Shown piece by piece: positions 53,043 through 62,471 of a stretch of DNA of 64,000 bases (position 1 is the first letter of the stretch; every line of letters begins with the position of its first letter). The stretch spans positions 434,001 through 498,000 of the forward strand of contig NZ_VNJJ01000001.1 in assembly GCF_007786475.1 (NCBI RefSeq). Direction: 5' to 3'. The DNA comes from Cohnella terricola (GTDB lineage Bacteria; Bacillota; Bacilli; Paenibacillales; Paenibacillaceae). Made by a program: the position numbers and the translations under genes. The notes beneath the pieces were generated by a model. That model had not been told where the DNA came from, did no database searches, and was given only the letters and a program-made list of their open reading frames with translations.

Positions 53043-53154
53043 CGGCAACTCATCGGTATCTGCTTGTTGGCGGATGAGTTAATCTCGACGACGGTTCGGA
53101 CTTGCTCCGCCCCTATGCGACAGTGTATGATATGGAAGGAAAGGGGGGCTTGCG

Positions 53155-53577
53155 TTGCCGACCCCAAGTATGGAAGATTATTTGGAGAGAATATACAGGC
53201 TCATCGACGAGAAAGGATATGCCCGTGTCTCTGACATAGCGGAGGGTCTCGAGGTGCATCCGTCTTCGGTCACGAAGATGATTCAGAAGCTGGACAAAGA
53301 CCATTATTTGATTTACGAGAAATACCGCGGCCTCGTCCTGACGAGTAAAGGCAAGAAGATCGGCAAAAGACTCGTGGATCGCCATCATCTTCTGGAGACT
53401 TTCCTGAACATCATCGGCGTTCAGGAAGACAAAATATACGGCGACGTAGAAGGAATCGAACATCATCTTAGTTGGGATTTCATCACTTGCATCGAATCGT
53501 TGGTCGAATATTTCAATCGCGATCCGTCTCGCGCCGAAGAGCTGAACAAAATCCGTTTAGAGATGGACACCGAATAG
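53155..53577 (+). CDS. mntR: Manganese transport regulator MntR
   Basis: A 140-residue DtxR-family regulator, very close to Bacillus MntR. All six metal ligands are present: Asp8, Glu11, His77, Glu99, Glu102, His103. The recognition helix region is [14 protein letters not shown]. The TTG at 53155 is 6 nt from AAGGGGGG. No manganese importer lies in the window, so its targets are elsewhere. Confidence 0.95.
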   Translation: MPTPSMEDYLERIYRLIDEKGYARVSDIAEGLEVHPSSVTKMIQKLDKDHYLIYEKYRGLVLTSKGKKIGKRLVDRHHLLETFLNIIGVQEDKIYGDVEGIEHHLSWDFITCIESLVEYFNRDPSRAEELNKIRLEMDTE

Positions 53578-53606
53578 CGTTATCCAAATAGGTCTTGCAA
53601 CGAGAT

Positions 53607-53650
53607 AAGCCGCCATTCCCGGAAACGAACCGGGTAATTGGCGGCTTACT
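53607..53650 (+). terminator. Terminator of mntR
   Basis: AAGCCGCCATTCCCGG pairs with CCGGGTAATTGGCGGCTT around a 7-nt loop, with ACTTG following. Confidence 0.8.
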
Positions 53651-53738
53651 TGTCGTCTGGCATTAGGACACCCCGGCAAAGCATATGGATGAAGGAAGAA
53701 ACGGACGCGGCGTTCCAACGCCTCGGGGGAGGGAGACC

Positions 53739-54701
53739 GTGCAGACGACATCCGTGAATGCAGTGTTCGAAGGCGGAGGGGTTAAAGGGATTTCTCTCGT
53801 CGGCGCGGTCAAAGCCGCGGAAAGCTCCGGCGTCGTGTTCAACCGAGTCGCGGGGACGTCCTCTGGCAGCATTATCGCGGCGCTGCTTGCAGCCGGATAT
53901 ACGGCGGACGAGATGAAGGAAGCGATCGAGCGGACGCCTATGCATCAACTGCTGAAGCGCAGTCCCGTATTTGATCTGAAGTTCATCGGTCCGGCCGTAC
54001 GGGTATTTTTGCGCAAAGGGCTCTATTCCGGCAAAAAGCTGGAGCAATGGATCGAGGGGTTGCTCGAGGCAAAAGGGATCGTAACGTTCGAGGATTTGCC
54101 CGCCGGCAAGCTGAGGATTATCGCTTCGGATATTACGAACGGCCGGCTGCTCGTACTGCCGCACGATATTAAACAATACGGAATCGTTCCTTCCCGGCTC
54201 CCGATTTCGCGGGCGGTACGCATGAGCACGAGCATTCCGTATTTCTTCGATCCCGTCGTTCTAAGACAGCCCTTCAAGGAACGTAAGAAACAAGGACAAA
54301 CGTTCAGAACTTCGTATGTTGTCGACGGCGGGCTGCTGAGCAATTTTCCGCTATGGCTGTTCCAGGACGACGAAACGGAGGGCGGAGACATTCCCGTCAT
54401 CGGGTTTCAGATGGTGGGGCGATCTGAAGCCCATTCGCATAAAATCATAGGTCCGATCACGATGTTTCAGGCGATGTTCGAAACCATGCTCAGCGCTCAT
54501 GATGAACGGTACATTGAGAAACACAAGCTGATCCGCACGATCAAAATCCCGACGCTTGGCATCGGGACGACGCAATTTCACCTAAACCGCGAACAAAGCG
54601 AAGCGCTCTATCGGTCCGGACTGCAGGCGGGAGAGAAGTTTTTTCAGCATTGGGATCGCAAGCTCGGCACGATTAAAATATCTTTCAACTATCCCACATA
54701 A
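53739..54701 (+). CDS. Patatin-like phospholipase/acyl hydrolase
   Basis: A 320-residue patatin-family protein. The oxyanion motif is FEGGGVKG, the nucleophile elbow GTSSGS (Ser in SSGSI, about residue 38), and the catalytic Asp lies in VVDGGLLSNFP (DGG). It probably hydrolyses membrane or storage acyl esters. The GTG at 53739, after GGGGGAGGGAG, is favoured; an ATG 18 codons earlier is open but would add a basic, unconserved tail. Confidence 0.88.
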   Translation: MQTTSVNAVFEGGGVKGISLVGAVKAAESSGVVFNRVAGTSSGSIIAALLAAGYTADEMKEAIERTPMHQLLKRSPVFDLKFIGPAVRVFLRKGLYSGKKLEQWIEGLLEAKGIVTFEDLPAGKLRIIASDITNGRLLVLPHDIKQYGIVPSRLPISRAVRMSTSIPYFFDPVVLRQPFKERKKQGQTFRTSYVVDGGLLSNFPLWLFQDDETEGGDIPVIGFQMVGRSEAHSHKIIGPITMFQAMFETMLSAHDERYIEKHKLIRTIKIPTLGIGTTQFHLNREQSEALYRSGLQAGEKFFQHWDRKLGTIKISFNYPT

Positions 54702-54754
54702 CAAAACCGCTTCCGCGGCAGGACGATCCGAGCCTGCGCGAAAGCGGTTTTGTT
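54700..54754. terminator. Bidirectional terminator
   Basis: AACAAAACCGCTT (54700-54712) and AAGCGGTTTTGTT (54742-54754) are perfect arms with an inner CGCGG-type stem. It overlaps the stop codons of both converging genes. Confidence 0.85.
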
Positions 54755-55064
54755 AATGATAACGGGGCGGTTCGTCTTCCTTATTCTTGCGCCCCTCGAT
54801 TACGGTGAACGTAGATGTACGCCGCCGTTCCGCCTTGGCGGCGGATTTGCGGAAGTCCGGCCGTGCCCTCTTGACCTTCGTGCGCGAATTTTTCCGAAGT
54901 GTTCTCCATCTATCCGGCGGAAACTTATACAGCAAAAATACGATGGCGACGAGCGACAAAGGTATGAGCCAGGATTGGGTAGATCCTTGCATCAAACGGG
55001 CGAATAGTCCGATAGCCATCAAAACGAGAACAACGGCAAACCAAGGTTGGATTCGGTTTCTCAT
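54753..55064 (-). CDS. Small membrane protein with basic tail
   Basis: A 103-residue protein with two hydrophobic segments (about 8-25 and 32-49) and a long, strongly basic cytosolic tail (RTLRKNSRTKVKRARP...). Such tails can bind nucleic acid or the membrane surface, but no family is recognised. GGAGGAGG lies upstream of the ATG at 55064. Confidence 0.7.
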   Translation of the reverse strand: MRNRIQPWFAVVLVLMAIGLFARLMQGSTQSWLIPLSLVAIVFLLYKFPPDRWRTLRKNSRTKVKRARPDFRKSAAKAERRRTSTFTVIEGRKNKEDEPPRYH

Positions 55065-55127
55065 ACGCTTCCTCCTCCGATTGTACGGGTCCCGCAACGC
55101 TCGCGGCTGCGGGGTATACCTATCATA

Positions 55128-56087
55128 TTAGGCCTGCTTGGCAAGCGCGATTCCAGGCTGGCCGATCTCGCCGTCCAATTCGATCATCCGATTAAAGGAG
55201 GCGATGGATACGGCGACTTGATCGTCGGTAGGCTCCTTGGTCGTAAGCAATTGCAGCCATAAGCCGGGCGCTCCGAGCCATTTTAACACCGGAATATCGC
55301 GAAGCGCGTTCGTCCATCTCAACACTTCGTAAGATACGCCGAGGACGACGGGCAACAGCAGAATGCGCTGCAGGATTCTTTCCGCCATCGTATCCCACGT
55401 GAAGAACGAATAGATGATGACGCCCACGATGACGGTGAAGATAATAAAACTGCTGCCACACCTATAGTGGAGCCTGCTATATTTCTGCACGGCATCGACG
55501 GTAAGCTCGGAACCTGCTTCGTAAGCGCTGATCACTTTATGCTCCGCTCCATGGTATTGGAACAGCCTCTTGATCAGTGGGGTTTGGGAAATGAACCAAA
55601 GATAGAAGAGCAGGAACACGATCTTGATTACGCCTTCCAGCAGGTTGTGCATTATCTTATTCTCGAAGGCCTGATTAAAGATCAAACCTTCTACGAATGC
55701 GGGCACGAGCGTGAAAATTAATTTGCCGACGATAAAGGATAGTATGCCCACAAGAGCAACGCCTAAAATCATCGTCAGATTCCAGCGTTCCTTCTCTTTC
55801 GGTTTAGCGGCTTCTTCGGGGCCGCCTTCGTCTTCGGCGTAAGCTTCGGCGGAGTAAGTCAAATGCTGGGAGCCTTTGGCTGCGGATTCGACAATTCCGA
55901 TGATTCCCCGGATAAACGGGATTTTTTTGATCTTGTTAAGGACAGGTGTCGGTTTTTTAGGTACTTCAAGAAACGTGATTTGTCGGTCCTTGCGGCGCAC
56001 GGCTGTAACGTGAACATGTTTGCCCGCGAACATGACGCCTTCTATAACGGCCTGTCCGCCGTAGATCGAAGTGGGTTGATTGGACAA
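55128..56087 (-). CDS. yqhQ: DUF1385 membrane protein YqhQ
   Basis: A 319-residue protein of family DUF1385: IYGGQAVIEGVMF at residues 8-20, YHGAEHKVISAYEAG (about 179-193) and RLHYRCGSSFI, with about four membrane helices between. The function is unknown; the conserved His/Glu cluster suggests an enzyme or metal site. The start appears to be the TTG at 56087. Divergent from yqhR, as in Bacillus order. Confidence 0.9.
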   Translation of the reverse strand: MSNQPTSIYGGQAVIEGVMFAGKHVHVTAVRRKDRQITFLEVPKKPTPVLNKIKKIPFIRGIIGIVESAAKGSQHLTYSAEAYAEDEGGPEEAAKPKEKERWNLTMILGVALVGILSFIVGKLIFTLVPAFVEGLIFNQAFENKIMHNLLEGVIKIVFLLFYLWFISQTPLIKRLFQYHGAEHKVISAYEAGSELTVDAVQKYSRLHYRCGSSFIIFTVIVGVIIYSFFTWDTMAERILQRILLLPVVLGVSYEVLRWTNALRDIPVLKWLGAPGLWLQLLTTKEPTDDQVAVSIASFNRMIELDGEIGQPGIALAKQA

Positions 56088-56267
56088 GATTAGTCACCTG
56101 CTTTGTTTGAAACTCTGGTGCGAACAAATATGCGCCAAGTAATTCTATTTTACAGGAATGCAGATGAGATTGCCACAGGGAAAGAGGCGGCGTACCGCCG
56201 GGATTGGATCTTCCGCCGTGGGAATAATATAGCGGAATTTGCGATCCTGGAAGAAAGGATGATCGGA

Positions 56268-56810
56268 ATGGCGGACTCACGAGAAGGCAAAGCCGGAAGA
56301 AGGAAAGACGAACGCAGGATTGAGCCGGGCTATCTCATAAAATTCAGCATAAAAATCGGTTTCTACGCAGGTTTGATCTGGGGCTTGGTGCGATGGCTTG
56401 CGACTGGACTTAATTTCACGAAAGTCACTCAGGCGTTCTTGATCGATCCGTTCGTTCCGAGGAAGCTGCTCGGAAGCGTCTATTGGCAGTTTGCGGGCTG
56501 GGCGGCCTTTATCGTGATGTCGATGCTCGCGGCATTGGTCTATGCCGCTGTATTGGGCCGATTACGCGGCCCGTGGCCCGGCTTGCTGTTCGGAGCGGTG
56601 TGGTGGGGGCTGTTCTATGCCTGGCTCGGCCCGATCATCGGCGCTCTGCCGCCGCTGTACAACATCGGCTGGAGCAGTATCGCGACCGATTTTTGTTTAT
56701 TTCTCGTTTGGGGCTTGTTCATCGGATTCAGCATCGCTTTCGAATTTCACGACGAAGCCGAGCGCGAACCGGTTACGCAAGCTTCGAAAGGTTCTCCTCA
56801 ATTAAGTTGA
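56268..56810 (+). CDS. yqhR: YqhR-type membrane protein
   Basis: A 180-residue membrane protein with four hydrophobic segments and conserved WGLVRW, WWGLFY and PPLYNIGWSS stretches. Its order next to yqhQ and aroQ identifies it as YqhR. The ATG at 56268, about 10 nt after AAAGG, is chosen although the frame is open 55 codons further; that upstream part shows no membrane or conserved pattern. Confidence 0.82.
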   Translation: MADSREGKAGRRKDERRIEPGYLIKFSIKIGFYAGLIWGLVRWLATGLNFTKVTQAFLIDPFVPRKLLGSVYWQFAGWAAFIVMSMLAALVYAAVLGRLRGPWPGLLFGAVWWGLFYAWLGPIIGALPPLYNIGWSSIATDFCLFLVWGLFIGFSIAFEFHDEAEREPVTQASKGSPQLS

Positions 56811-56921
56811 TGGGCTGCCATTTTCTTGAACCCCCGCTGTATGTTACAATGTCAGATGAACTTCGCTCGGCCGGCGATCCGGCCGGGCGAGCCGGGCGGG
56901 AACGGAAGGAGAGAATGGCGA

Positions 56922-57359
56922 ATGGCTAGCATACTGGTGCTCAATGGACCGAATTTGAACATGCTCGGAGTTCGCGAACCTGGCATATACGGGGCCGCGA
57001 CTTTGGCGGAAATCGAGACGAGATTGACGGAGTTGGGCAAGACGCTTGGCGCGGAATTGCACTTTTTCCAATCGAATCATGAAGGCGCTTTGCTGGACGA
57101 GATCCACGCCGCTTACGGCAAGCACGACGGAATCTTGATTAATCCCGGGGCGCTCACGCATACGAGCTATGCGTTGCGGGACGGGCTGGCGGCCGTAGGA
57201 TTGCCCGTTGTCGAAGTGCATTTATCGAACATTCATAAACGCGAAGCTTTTCGGCACACTTCGGTGACGGCGGCGGTCGCGCTAGGCCAGATCGCGGGAT
57301 TCGGCCCTGCCAGCTACGAGCTCGGATTGCAAGCCCTTTGCCGGCACATTCAAGGTTAA
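56922..57359 (+). CDS. aroQ: Type II 3-dehydroquinate dehydratase
   Basis: A 145-residue shikimate-pathway enzyme (3-dehydroquinate to 3-dehydroshikimate). [18 protein letters not shown] contains the catalytic Tyr and lid; [27 protein letters not shown] and [15 protein letters not shown] (catalytic-region His) follow. Normal dodecamer-forming length. AAGGAG lies 10 nt before the ATG. Confidence 0.96.
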   Translation: MASILVLNGPNLNMLGVREPGIYGAATLAEIETRLTELGKTLGAELHFFQSNHEGALLDEIHAAYGKHDGILINPGALTHTSYALRDGLAAVGLPVVEVHLSNIHKREAFRHTSVTAAVALGQIAGFGPASYELGLQALCRHIQG

Positions 57360-57422
57360 CGCCCGGAGAGGAAGGAACAGCGGACGGCGGCGCCGCCCGA
57401 ACGGAAAGCGAGGATAACAAAG

Positions 57423-58496
57423 ATGCCCAATCAACGGATTGCCCGACTAAGGGAATCGATCGCGAAAACGGATGGCAAAGCGCTCTTGGTGACGAACTCC
57501 CTTAACCGGCGCTACTTGACCGGATTTACTGGGTCGTCCGGGGTCGTGCTTGTTTCCGCGGATCAAGCGGCTTTCATTACCGACTTCCGATACACCGAGC
57601 AGGCCGCTCAGCAAGCAGCCGGTTTCGAGATCGTAAAGCACGGCGCGGATATTCATGCTACGGTTGCCGAATTACTGCGAGCTTGGAACGTTGATGCTCT
57701 GCTGATTGAGGAACAGAACGTAACGTACGCGACTTATAAGAAGATGGAGCAAGCGTTCGCCCCTGCGAAGCTGCTTCCATCCGATGGAATCGTCGAGAAC
57801 CTGCGCGTGATCAAAGACGAAGCCGAAATTGCCATTCTGCAGGAAGCCGCGGATTTGGCGGATCGAACCTTCGCGCATATTCTCGGCTTCATCAAGCCGG
57901 GAGTAAGCGAGAGGTCGATCGCGCTGGAGATGGAGATGTTCATGCGTTCCCAAGGCGCGGCCAGTTCTTCCTTCGAGACGATCGTCGCTTCCGGGGAGCG
58001 CTCCGCATTGCCGCACGGCGTAGCGAGCGACCGGCTGATCGGCAAGGACGAATTCGTGACATTTGATTTCGGCGCCTATTACCAAGGGTATTGCTCGGAT
58101 ATTACGCGTACGATCGTCGTCGGCAAAGCAAGCGACAAGCATCGGGAGATCTACGGAATCGTCAAGGAAGCACAGCAGCATGCACTGGATCATCTGCGTC
58201 CCGGCATGACCGGGAAAGAAGGCGACGCCTTGACGAGAGATATCATCGCAAGTTATGGTTATGGAGAATATTTTGGCCACGGGACAGGCCACGGAATCGG
58301 ATTGGAAATCCACGAATCGCCCAGATTGTCGATGACGGGCGATATTGTGCTCGCTCCAGGCATGGTCGTGACGGTCGAACCCGGCATTTATCTCCCCGGT
58401 TTCGGCGGAGTAAGAATCGAGGACGACGTCGTAATGACGGACAAGGGCATCCGAATTCTGACGAATTCGCCCAAACAACTGCTCGAGCTGAATTAA
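57423..58496 (+). CDS. yqhT: Xaa-Pro aminopeptidase (YqhT, M24 family)
   Basis: A 357-residue peptidase: N-terminal creatinase-like domain (1 to about 125) and pita-bread metallopeptidase domain. Dinuclear metal ligands lie in [18 protein letters not shown] (two Asp), [12 protein letters not shown] (His), VTVEPGIY (Glu) and VRIEDDVV (Glu). It removes the residue before proline. Upstream of efp as in Bacillus. Confidence 0.95.
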   Translation: MPNQRIARLRESIAKTDGKALLVTNSLNRRYLTGFTGSSGVVLVSADQAAFITDFRYTEQAAQQAAGFEIVKHGADIHATVAELLRAWNVDALLIEEQNVTYATYKKMEQAFAPAKLLPSDGIVENLRVIKDEAEIAILQEAADLADRTFAHILGFIKPGVSERSIALEMEMFMRSQGAASSSFETIVASGERSALPHGVASDRLIGKDEFVTFDFGAYYQGYCSDITRTIVVGKASDKHREIYGIVKEAQQHALDHLRPGMTGKEGDALTRDIIASYGYGEYFGHGTGHGIGLEIHESPRLSMTGDIVLAPGMVVTVEPGIYLPGFGGVRIEDDVVMTDKGIRILTNSPKQLLELN

Positions 58497-58522
58497 TTCA
58501 AGGATCAACAGGAGGAATATTC

Positions 58523-59080
58523 GTGATTTCGGTAAACGATTTTAAAACAGGCTTGACGATCGAAGTGGACGGCGCTCTCTGCACCGTTCTTGATTTCCAA
58601 CATGTTAAACCGGGCAAAGGCGCCGCGTTCGTGCGCTCCAAGCTCAAAAACCTGCGTAACGGCAACGTCCTAGAGAAGACGTTCCGTGCTGGGGAGAACG
58701 TTGTTCGCGCTCATGTCGAGAACCGTGCAGTGCAGTATCTGTATAACTCGGGCAGCGAGTATACGTTCATGGACAACGAAACGTTCGATCAATTCGAATT
58801 GAACAAGAGCCAGTTGGAGTGGGAATTGAACTTCATGATCGAGAATATGACGGTCAATATTTCCAGCTACCAAGGCGAAATAATCGGCATCAACATCCCG
58901 AACAGCGTCGATCTGAAAGTGATCGAGACGGAACCGGGAATCAAAGGCAACACGGCGACGGGCGCGACGAAGAACGCGAAGCTGGAAACGGGCTTTAACG
59001 TTCAAGTTCCACTGTTCATCAACGAAGGCGACGTGCTGACGATCGACACGCGCGAAGGCAGATACATCTCCCGCGCATAA
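58523..59080 (+). CDS. efp: Translation elongation factor P
   Basis: A 185-residue EF-P that rescues ribosomes stalled at polyproline. The GTG start follows AGGAGG. The tip of the first domain is [10 protein letters not shown] with Lys32, the residue modified with 5-aminopentanol in Bacillus. Normal three-barrel length; the C-terminus is [11 protein letters not shown] terminator follows at once. Confidence 0.97.
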   Translation: MISVNDFKTGLTIEVDGALCTVLDFQHVKPGKGAAFVRSKLKNLRNGNVLEKTFRAGENVVRAHVENRAVQYLYNSGSEYTFMDNETFDQFELNKSQLEWELNFMIENMTVNISSYQGEIIGINIPNSVDLKVIETEPGIKGNTATGATKNAKLETGFNVQVPLFINEGDVLTIDTREGRYISRA

Positions 59081-59095
59081 TGACATCGGCGTTCG

Positions 59096-59139
59096 AATCC
59101 CCGAATTCGCAAAATCTTGCGAATTTGGGGATTTTTTTA
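59096..59139 (+). terminator. Terminator of the aroQ-yqhT-efp unit
   Basis: AATCCCCGAATTCGCAA pairs with TTGCGAATTTGGGGATT around AATC, followed by a T run. Confidence 0.9.
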
Positions 59140-59159
59140 TTCTTGGGCCTATTTACTTA

Positions 59160-59168
59160 TGCTATAAT
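59160..59168 (+). promoter_or_regulatory. Extended -10 promoter of lysC
   Basis: TGCTATAAT at 59160-59168 has a perfect -10 with the TG extension and no good -35. The leader to the start codon is only about 55 nt, too short for a lysine riboswitch. Confidence 0.6.
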
Positions 59169-59229
59169 ATACTGCTGTATGCAGTGGTTCTTTAACGCAT
59201 GGATAGATTGACTGGGGGAGTGACTACCG

Positions 59230-60483
59230 GTGTCATTGATAGTGATGAAATTCGGCGGCAGTTCCGTCGGCACGACGGAGCGGATGAGCCGCGTGGCTCA
59301 ACGCATCATCGACAAAAAACTGCAAGGCGACCGGGTCGTCGTTGTCGTGTCGGCGATGGGAGATACAACGGACGATCTGATCGAAAAAGCGAACGAGATT
59401 AACGATAACCCGCCTGCCCGCGAGATGGATATGCTGCTCTCGACGGGGGAGCAGATTTCCGTGGCACTGCTCTCTATGGCGATTCATAAACTCGGGCACG
59501 AAGCGAAGTCTTACACGGGATGGCAAGCGGGGATCGTCACGGAAGCGGTACACGCGAAAGCGCGGATCAGCGATATTTCCCCCGAGCGCTTATTCGCTTC
59601 ACTCGACGAAGGCAATATCGTGATCGTGGCCGGATTCCAAGGGATGACGGAAAGCGGCGAGATCACGACGCTTGGACGTGGCGGCTCGGATACGACCGCG
59701 GTAGCGCTGGCGGCGGCCATCAAAGCGGACGTGTGCGAGATCTACACGGATGTCGATGGCATTTATTCCACCGACCCGCGCGTCGTGAAATGCGCGAGGA
59801 AGTTAAAAGAAATCTCGTACGACGAGATGCTGGAATTGGCTAATCTGGGAGCGGCCGTGCTTCATCCGCGCGCCGTCGAGTACGCCAAGCACAACAACGT
59901 CAATCTGGTCGTACGCTCGAGCTTTACGAATAACGAAGGCACGCTCGTGAAGGAGGAAGCGCAAATGGAACAAGGGATCGTCGTAAGAGGAATCGCATCG
60001 GATAAAAACGTGGCCCGCATCAGCGTGCTTGGCGTAGAGGACGTTCCGGGCGTATTGGCCAAAATGTTCGGGGCGCTTGCCGACAACGGCATCGACGTCG
60101 ATATCATCGTCCAAAGCGGCGTTCAAGACGGCAAAGCCGACTTCTCGTTTACGGTGTCGCTGAACGATCGCTCCCGTGCGCTCGACGTGCTGTCCGGTAT
60201 TAAGGATCAAGTGCCTTACCGGGAAGCGACGTTCGAGGAAGGTCTCGTCAAAGTGTCCATCGTCGGAGCGGGTATGGTGTCGAATCCGGGAGTCGCCGCG
60301 ATAATGTTCGAGGCGATCTCGAGCGTTGGCGTCAGCATCAAGATGGTGAGCACGTCCGAGATCAAGGTTTCGTGCGTGATCGCCGCGGAACCGGTTCAAG
60401 AAGTGATTCGGGCACTCCACACCGCTTACGGTCTGGATACCGCCGACACCGCGTTCGTCGGTGGTCCTTCGGAACGCCGGTAA
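59230..60483 (+). CDS. lysC: Aspartate kinase (LysC type)
   Basis: A 417-residue aspartokinase, first step of lysine, threonine and methionine (and diaminopimelate/dipicolinate) synthesis. The catalytic domain starts with MKFGGSSVG; the ATP/aspartate site has FQGMTESGEITTLGRGGSDTTA. Two ACT domains (about 265-417) give feedback control. The GTG at 59230 follows GGGGGAG. Inside the gene, AGGAGG and an ATG at 59965 could start a separate regulatory subunit as in Bacillus aspartokinase II. Confidence 0.95.
   Translation: MSLIVMKFGGSSVGTTERMSRVAQRIIDKKLQGDRVVVVVSAMGDTTDDLIEKANEINDNPPAREMDMLLSTGEQISVALLSMAIHKLGHEAKSYTGWQAGIVTEAVHAKARISDISPERLFASLDEGNIVIVAGFQGMTESGEITTLGRGGSDTTAVALAAAIKADVCEIYTDVDGIYSTDPRVVKCARKLKEISYDEMLELANLGAAVLHPRAVEYAKHNNVNLVVRSSFTNNEGTLVKEEAQMEQGIVVRGIASDKNVARISVLGVEDVPGVLAKMFGALADNGIDVDIIVQSGVQDGKADFSFTVSLNDRSRALDVLSGIKDQVPYREATFEEGLVKVSIVGAGMVSNPGVAAIMFEAISSVGVSIKMVSTSEIKVSCVIAAEPVQEVIRALHTAYGLDTADTAFVGGPSERR
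59965..60483 (+). CDS. lysC: Internal start for the aspartate kinase beta (regulatory) subunit
   Basis: In-frame ATG at 59965 with AGGAGG at 59951-59956 and 8-nt spacing, encoding 172 residues (MEQGIVVRGIASDKNV...) that contain only the two ACT domains. Bacillus subtilis lysC is known to make such a beta subunit from an internal start, giving an alpha2-beta2 enzyme. The site is strong enough to be real. Confidence 0.65.
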   Translation: MEQGIVVRGIASDKNVARISVLGVEDVPGVLAKMFGALADNGIDVDIIVQSGVQDGKADFSFTVSLNDRSRALDVLSGIKDQVPYREATFEEGLVKVSIVGAGMVSNPGVAAIMFEAISSVGVSIKMVSTSEIKVSCVIAAEPVQEVIRALHTAYGLDTADTAFVGGPSERR

Positions 60484-60501
60484 TCTGACATCACTTCAAA
60501 T

Positions 60502-60550
60502 AAAGCCGTCCAGCCAGTCTAACCGACTGCGCGAGGGCGGCTTTATTATT
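60502..60550. terminator. Bidirectional terminator between lysC and the DUF441 gene
   Basis: AAAGCCGTCC (from 60502) pairs with GGGCGGCTTT (ending 60544), then ATTATT. Confidence 0.75.
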
Positions 60551-61016
60551 TACCGATGAACAGTTGGACGATTTTGAGAATCATCGCGGTTATTCCCGCG
60601 GCCATTAGAGGGCCGACTGGAATTCCCCGCAGCAAGACAACGCCAGCGATCGAACCGACGACGATCCCAACGATCAGTTGGGGATCCATCTTCAACGTCT
60701 CCAGACCTTTGCTGTTCAGGTAGGCGCCGATCGCTCCGCCGGCGAGCGCGACCCAGCCCACCCATCCTCCGAAAGCGTCGATCATATCTTTGGGCTGAAT
60801 CCGGCCGGATGCGAAAGGGACCAAGACGGCCAGCGTCAGGAAGAGCAGGCCCAGCTCGATGCCTCTTCGTTCGATCGTCGGCAAATAACGATCCAGATGC
60901 GTCAGCTTGATGACGAGTAGAATACAAGCGGCTGTCGTAATAATCGAGGATCTCCCGACCAGCCCAATGATGATGAGCGCGACAAGAACCAGTTCTCCGT
61001 ACAACACTTGCGTCAC
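60546..61016 (-). CDS. DUF441 membrane protein (YtwI-like)
   Basis: A 156-residue protein with four hydrophobic segments and the family ends ([41 protein letters not shown]). The function is unknown. The first GTG (61016) is one base from GGGAG; a GTG three codons later (61007) has better spacing and may be the real start. Confidence 0.85.
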   Translation of the reverse strand: MTQVLYGELVLVALIIIGLVGRSSIITTAACILLVIKLTHLDRYLPTIERRGIELGLLFLTLAVLVPFASGRIQPKDMIDAFGGWVGWVALAGGAIGAYLNSKGLETLKMDPQLIVGIVVGSIAGVVLLRGIPVGPLMAAGITAMILKIVQLFIGK

Positions 61017-61051
61017 ACTCCCGATTGGACAGATGGTACACGATATGGAAC

Positions 61052-61078
61052 AAGCCCCGCGTTTAGAACGCGGGGCTT
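61052..61078. terminator. Hairpin between comA and the DUF441 gene
   Basis: AAGCCCCGCGTT and AACGCGGGGCTT are perfect 12-bp arms with a 3-nt loop. The T run is short, so termination after comA is likely but not certain. Confidence 0.65.
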
Positions 61079-61096
61079 GTCGGCGCGGGAAAGAAA

Positions 61097-61921
61097 TTAA
61101 ATCATGTAATCGTTGAACGGAACCTGCTGAAGCTCGAACGTGTCGGAGCGCAATCCTCTGCGCATCGACTCCAGCGTGACGACGTCATGAGGCGCAACAT
61201 TGCCCAGATGGACGTCGGGACCGAGCGATTTGATCAACGCCACTTGTTGTTCCTTCAAAGGCGCTTCCCAGAGTATGCGGTCCAGATTCGGGACCGCGTT
61301 CAGAATATGGGATAGATCGTCGCTTCGGCAATCCCCGCGCTCGTCGAATAGCCCGACGCCTATGCCGGATTCTCTCCCTTCGACAGTGACCATTTCCGCT
61401 CCGCAAGCCAAATCCTGCTCGGCCGTCGCGGCGAAATCATCTACGTTGATCCGCGATCCGAACAGCTTTTTCCCATATTCCGTATAGACTTGCAGACCCA
61501 GGCCTTTCGCGTCCCGGATCAGATCGTTGCGCAATCCGCGATCAAGGTTGATCGTACCGTCGGATACTTCGATTCCCGTAAATCCAAGGGCGAGAATCTG
61601 GCGGAGAAACCCGGGAACGACATCGAGACGCACCGCGGTTTCAAGCAATGTGCCTCCGGGAATGACGGTGATTCCGTTTTTGACGGCAAGATCGATCTTG
61701 CTTCGAATGACGGGAAGCGGATAGAGAGGTGACGTTCCGAAGCCGAATTTCAAAATGTCGATATATTCCCCGGCTGTTGTCAACAGGTCTTCGAAGGCGT
61801 GAAGGCCGATCCCTTTATCCAACACCATCGTACGACCTTTCGAACGGGGCTTCGATTGCCTGCGCCCGCTCGGATCGTGCAGAATGGCCGGCCATTCGTA
61901 ATGCAAGGATGTGCTTTGCAT
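61097..61921 (-). CDS. comA: Phosphosulfolactate synthase (ComA family)
   Basis: A 274-residue TIM-barrel enzyme adding sulfite to phosphoenolpyruvate to give (2R)-phospho-3-sulfolactate. Family motifs: [66 protein letters not shown] and [11 protein letters not shown]. In spore-forming Firmicutes this leads to the spore compound 3-sulfolactate (B. subtilis YitD). GAGGAG lies before the ATG at 61921. A mother-cell-type promoter is visible upstream. Not related to competence ComA. Confidence 0.92.
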   Translation of the reverse strand: MQSTSLHYEWPAILHDPSGRRQSKPRSKGRTMVLDKGIGLHAFEDLLTTAGEYIDILKFGFGTSPLYPLPVIRSKIDLAVKNGITVIPGGTLLETAVRLDVVPGFLRQILALGFTGIEVSDGTINLDRGLRNDLIRDAKGLGLQVYTEYGKKLFGSRINVDDFAATAEQDLACGAEMVTVEGRESGIGVGLFDERGDCRSDDLSHILNAVPNLDRILWEAPLKEQQVALIKSLGPDVHLGNVAPHDVVTLESMRRGLRSDTFELQQVPFNDYMI

Positions 61922-61963
61922 GCTCAACTCTCCTCGTTCGTACCAAGGTGGATATTACTCGAC

Positions 61964-61992
61964 CAATATATGCGTTCGCCCAAGGTTAGGTG
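61964..61992 (-). promoter_or_regulatory. Possible mother-cell (sigma-K/E) promoter of comA
   Basis: On the minus strand, CACC (61989-61992), 16 nt, then CATATATTG (61964-61972): one mismatch to the sigma-K pattern, and a near match to the sigma-E -10. About 40 nt upstream of the start codon. Confidence 0.42.
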
Positions 61993-62107
61993 ATCCTCCG
62001 CCCGGTAAATTCGGAAGAGCTCCGACGATGGAGACAAGTTACGGGCAAAACCGGCATAAAGATAGTAACGCGGAAAGTTACCGCGCTGGTGATAGGGAGG
62101 AATCGTT

Positions 62108-62371
62108 ATGGACAAAGCAGCATTCAGTATGGCCATGCTTCGGATATTGTCCGGCAGCATCGAATTGACCGCGGCGCTCGTCATGCTTCGGCTCAACGAT
62201 GTGCAGAAGGCGCTGGCCGTCAATTCGATGCTAGCGTTGGTAGGACCGCTTGTTCTGATCTCCACGACGACGATCGGGCTGGTCGGGCTTGCGGACAAGC
62301 TGTCCCCTTCTAAATTTCTATGGATTCTCGCAGGGGTGGGCTGTCTTCTAATAGGGATATTGAGGAAATGA
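62108..62371 (+). CDS. yqhV: YqhV family membrane protein
   Basis: An 87-residue protein with three hydrophobic segments (DUF2619). The order before spoIIIAA is as in Bacillus. GGGAGGAA lies before the ATG. The function is unknown. Confidence 0.9.
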   Translation: MDKAAFSMAMLRILSGSIELTAALVMLRLNDVQKALAVNSMLALVGPLVLISTTTIGLVGLADKLSPSKFLWILAGVGCLLIGILRK

Positions 62372-62399
62372 CCGGAGCCCCGAAGGTACGGCCAAGCAT

Positions 62400-62427
62400 G
62401 CATAATCCGGCTGTCCAAGCATACATA
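62400..62427 (+). promoter_or_regulatory. Sigma-E-type promoter of the spoIIIA operon
   Basis: GCATAAT (62400-62406), a 13-nt spacer and CATACATA (62420-62427) resemble the sigma-E consensus (kmATATT ... CATACAmT). The spoIIIA operon is known to be sigma-E dependent, and the site lies about 45 nt upstream of spoIIIAA. Confidence 0.58.
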
Positions 62428-62471
62428 TGAGAAAGCATTGATCATCTTCCGACGGAAAGGGGGGAGTCTAG

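Noticed and set aside
56103..56267. 55-codon upstream extension of YqhR
   Set aside because: No conserved or hydrophobic character and no ribosome binding site; the later ATG has one.
59169..59229. Lysine riboswitch before lysC
   Set aside because: The leader between promoter and start is about 60 nt, and no L-box elements are seen.
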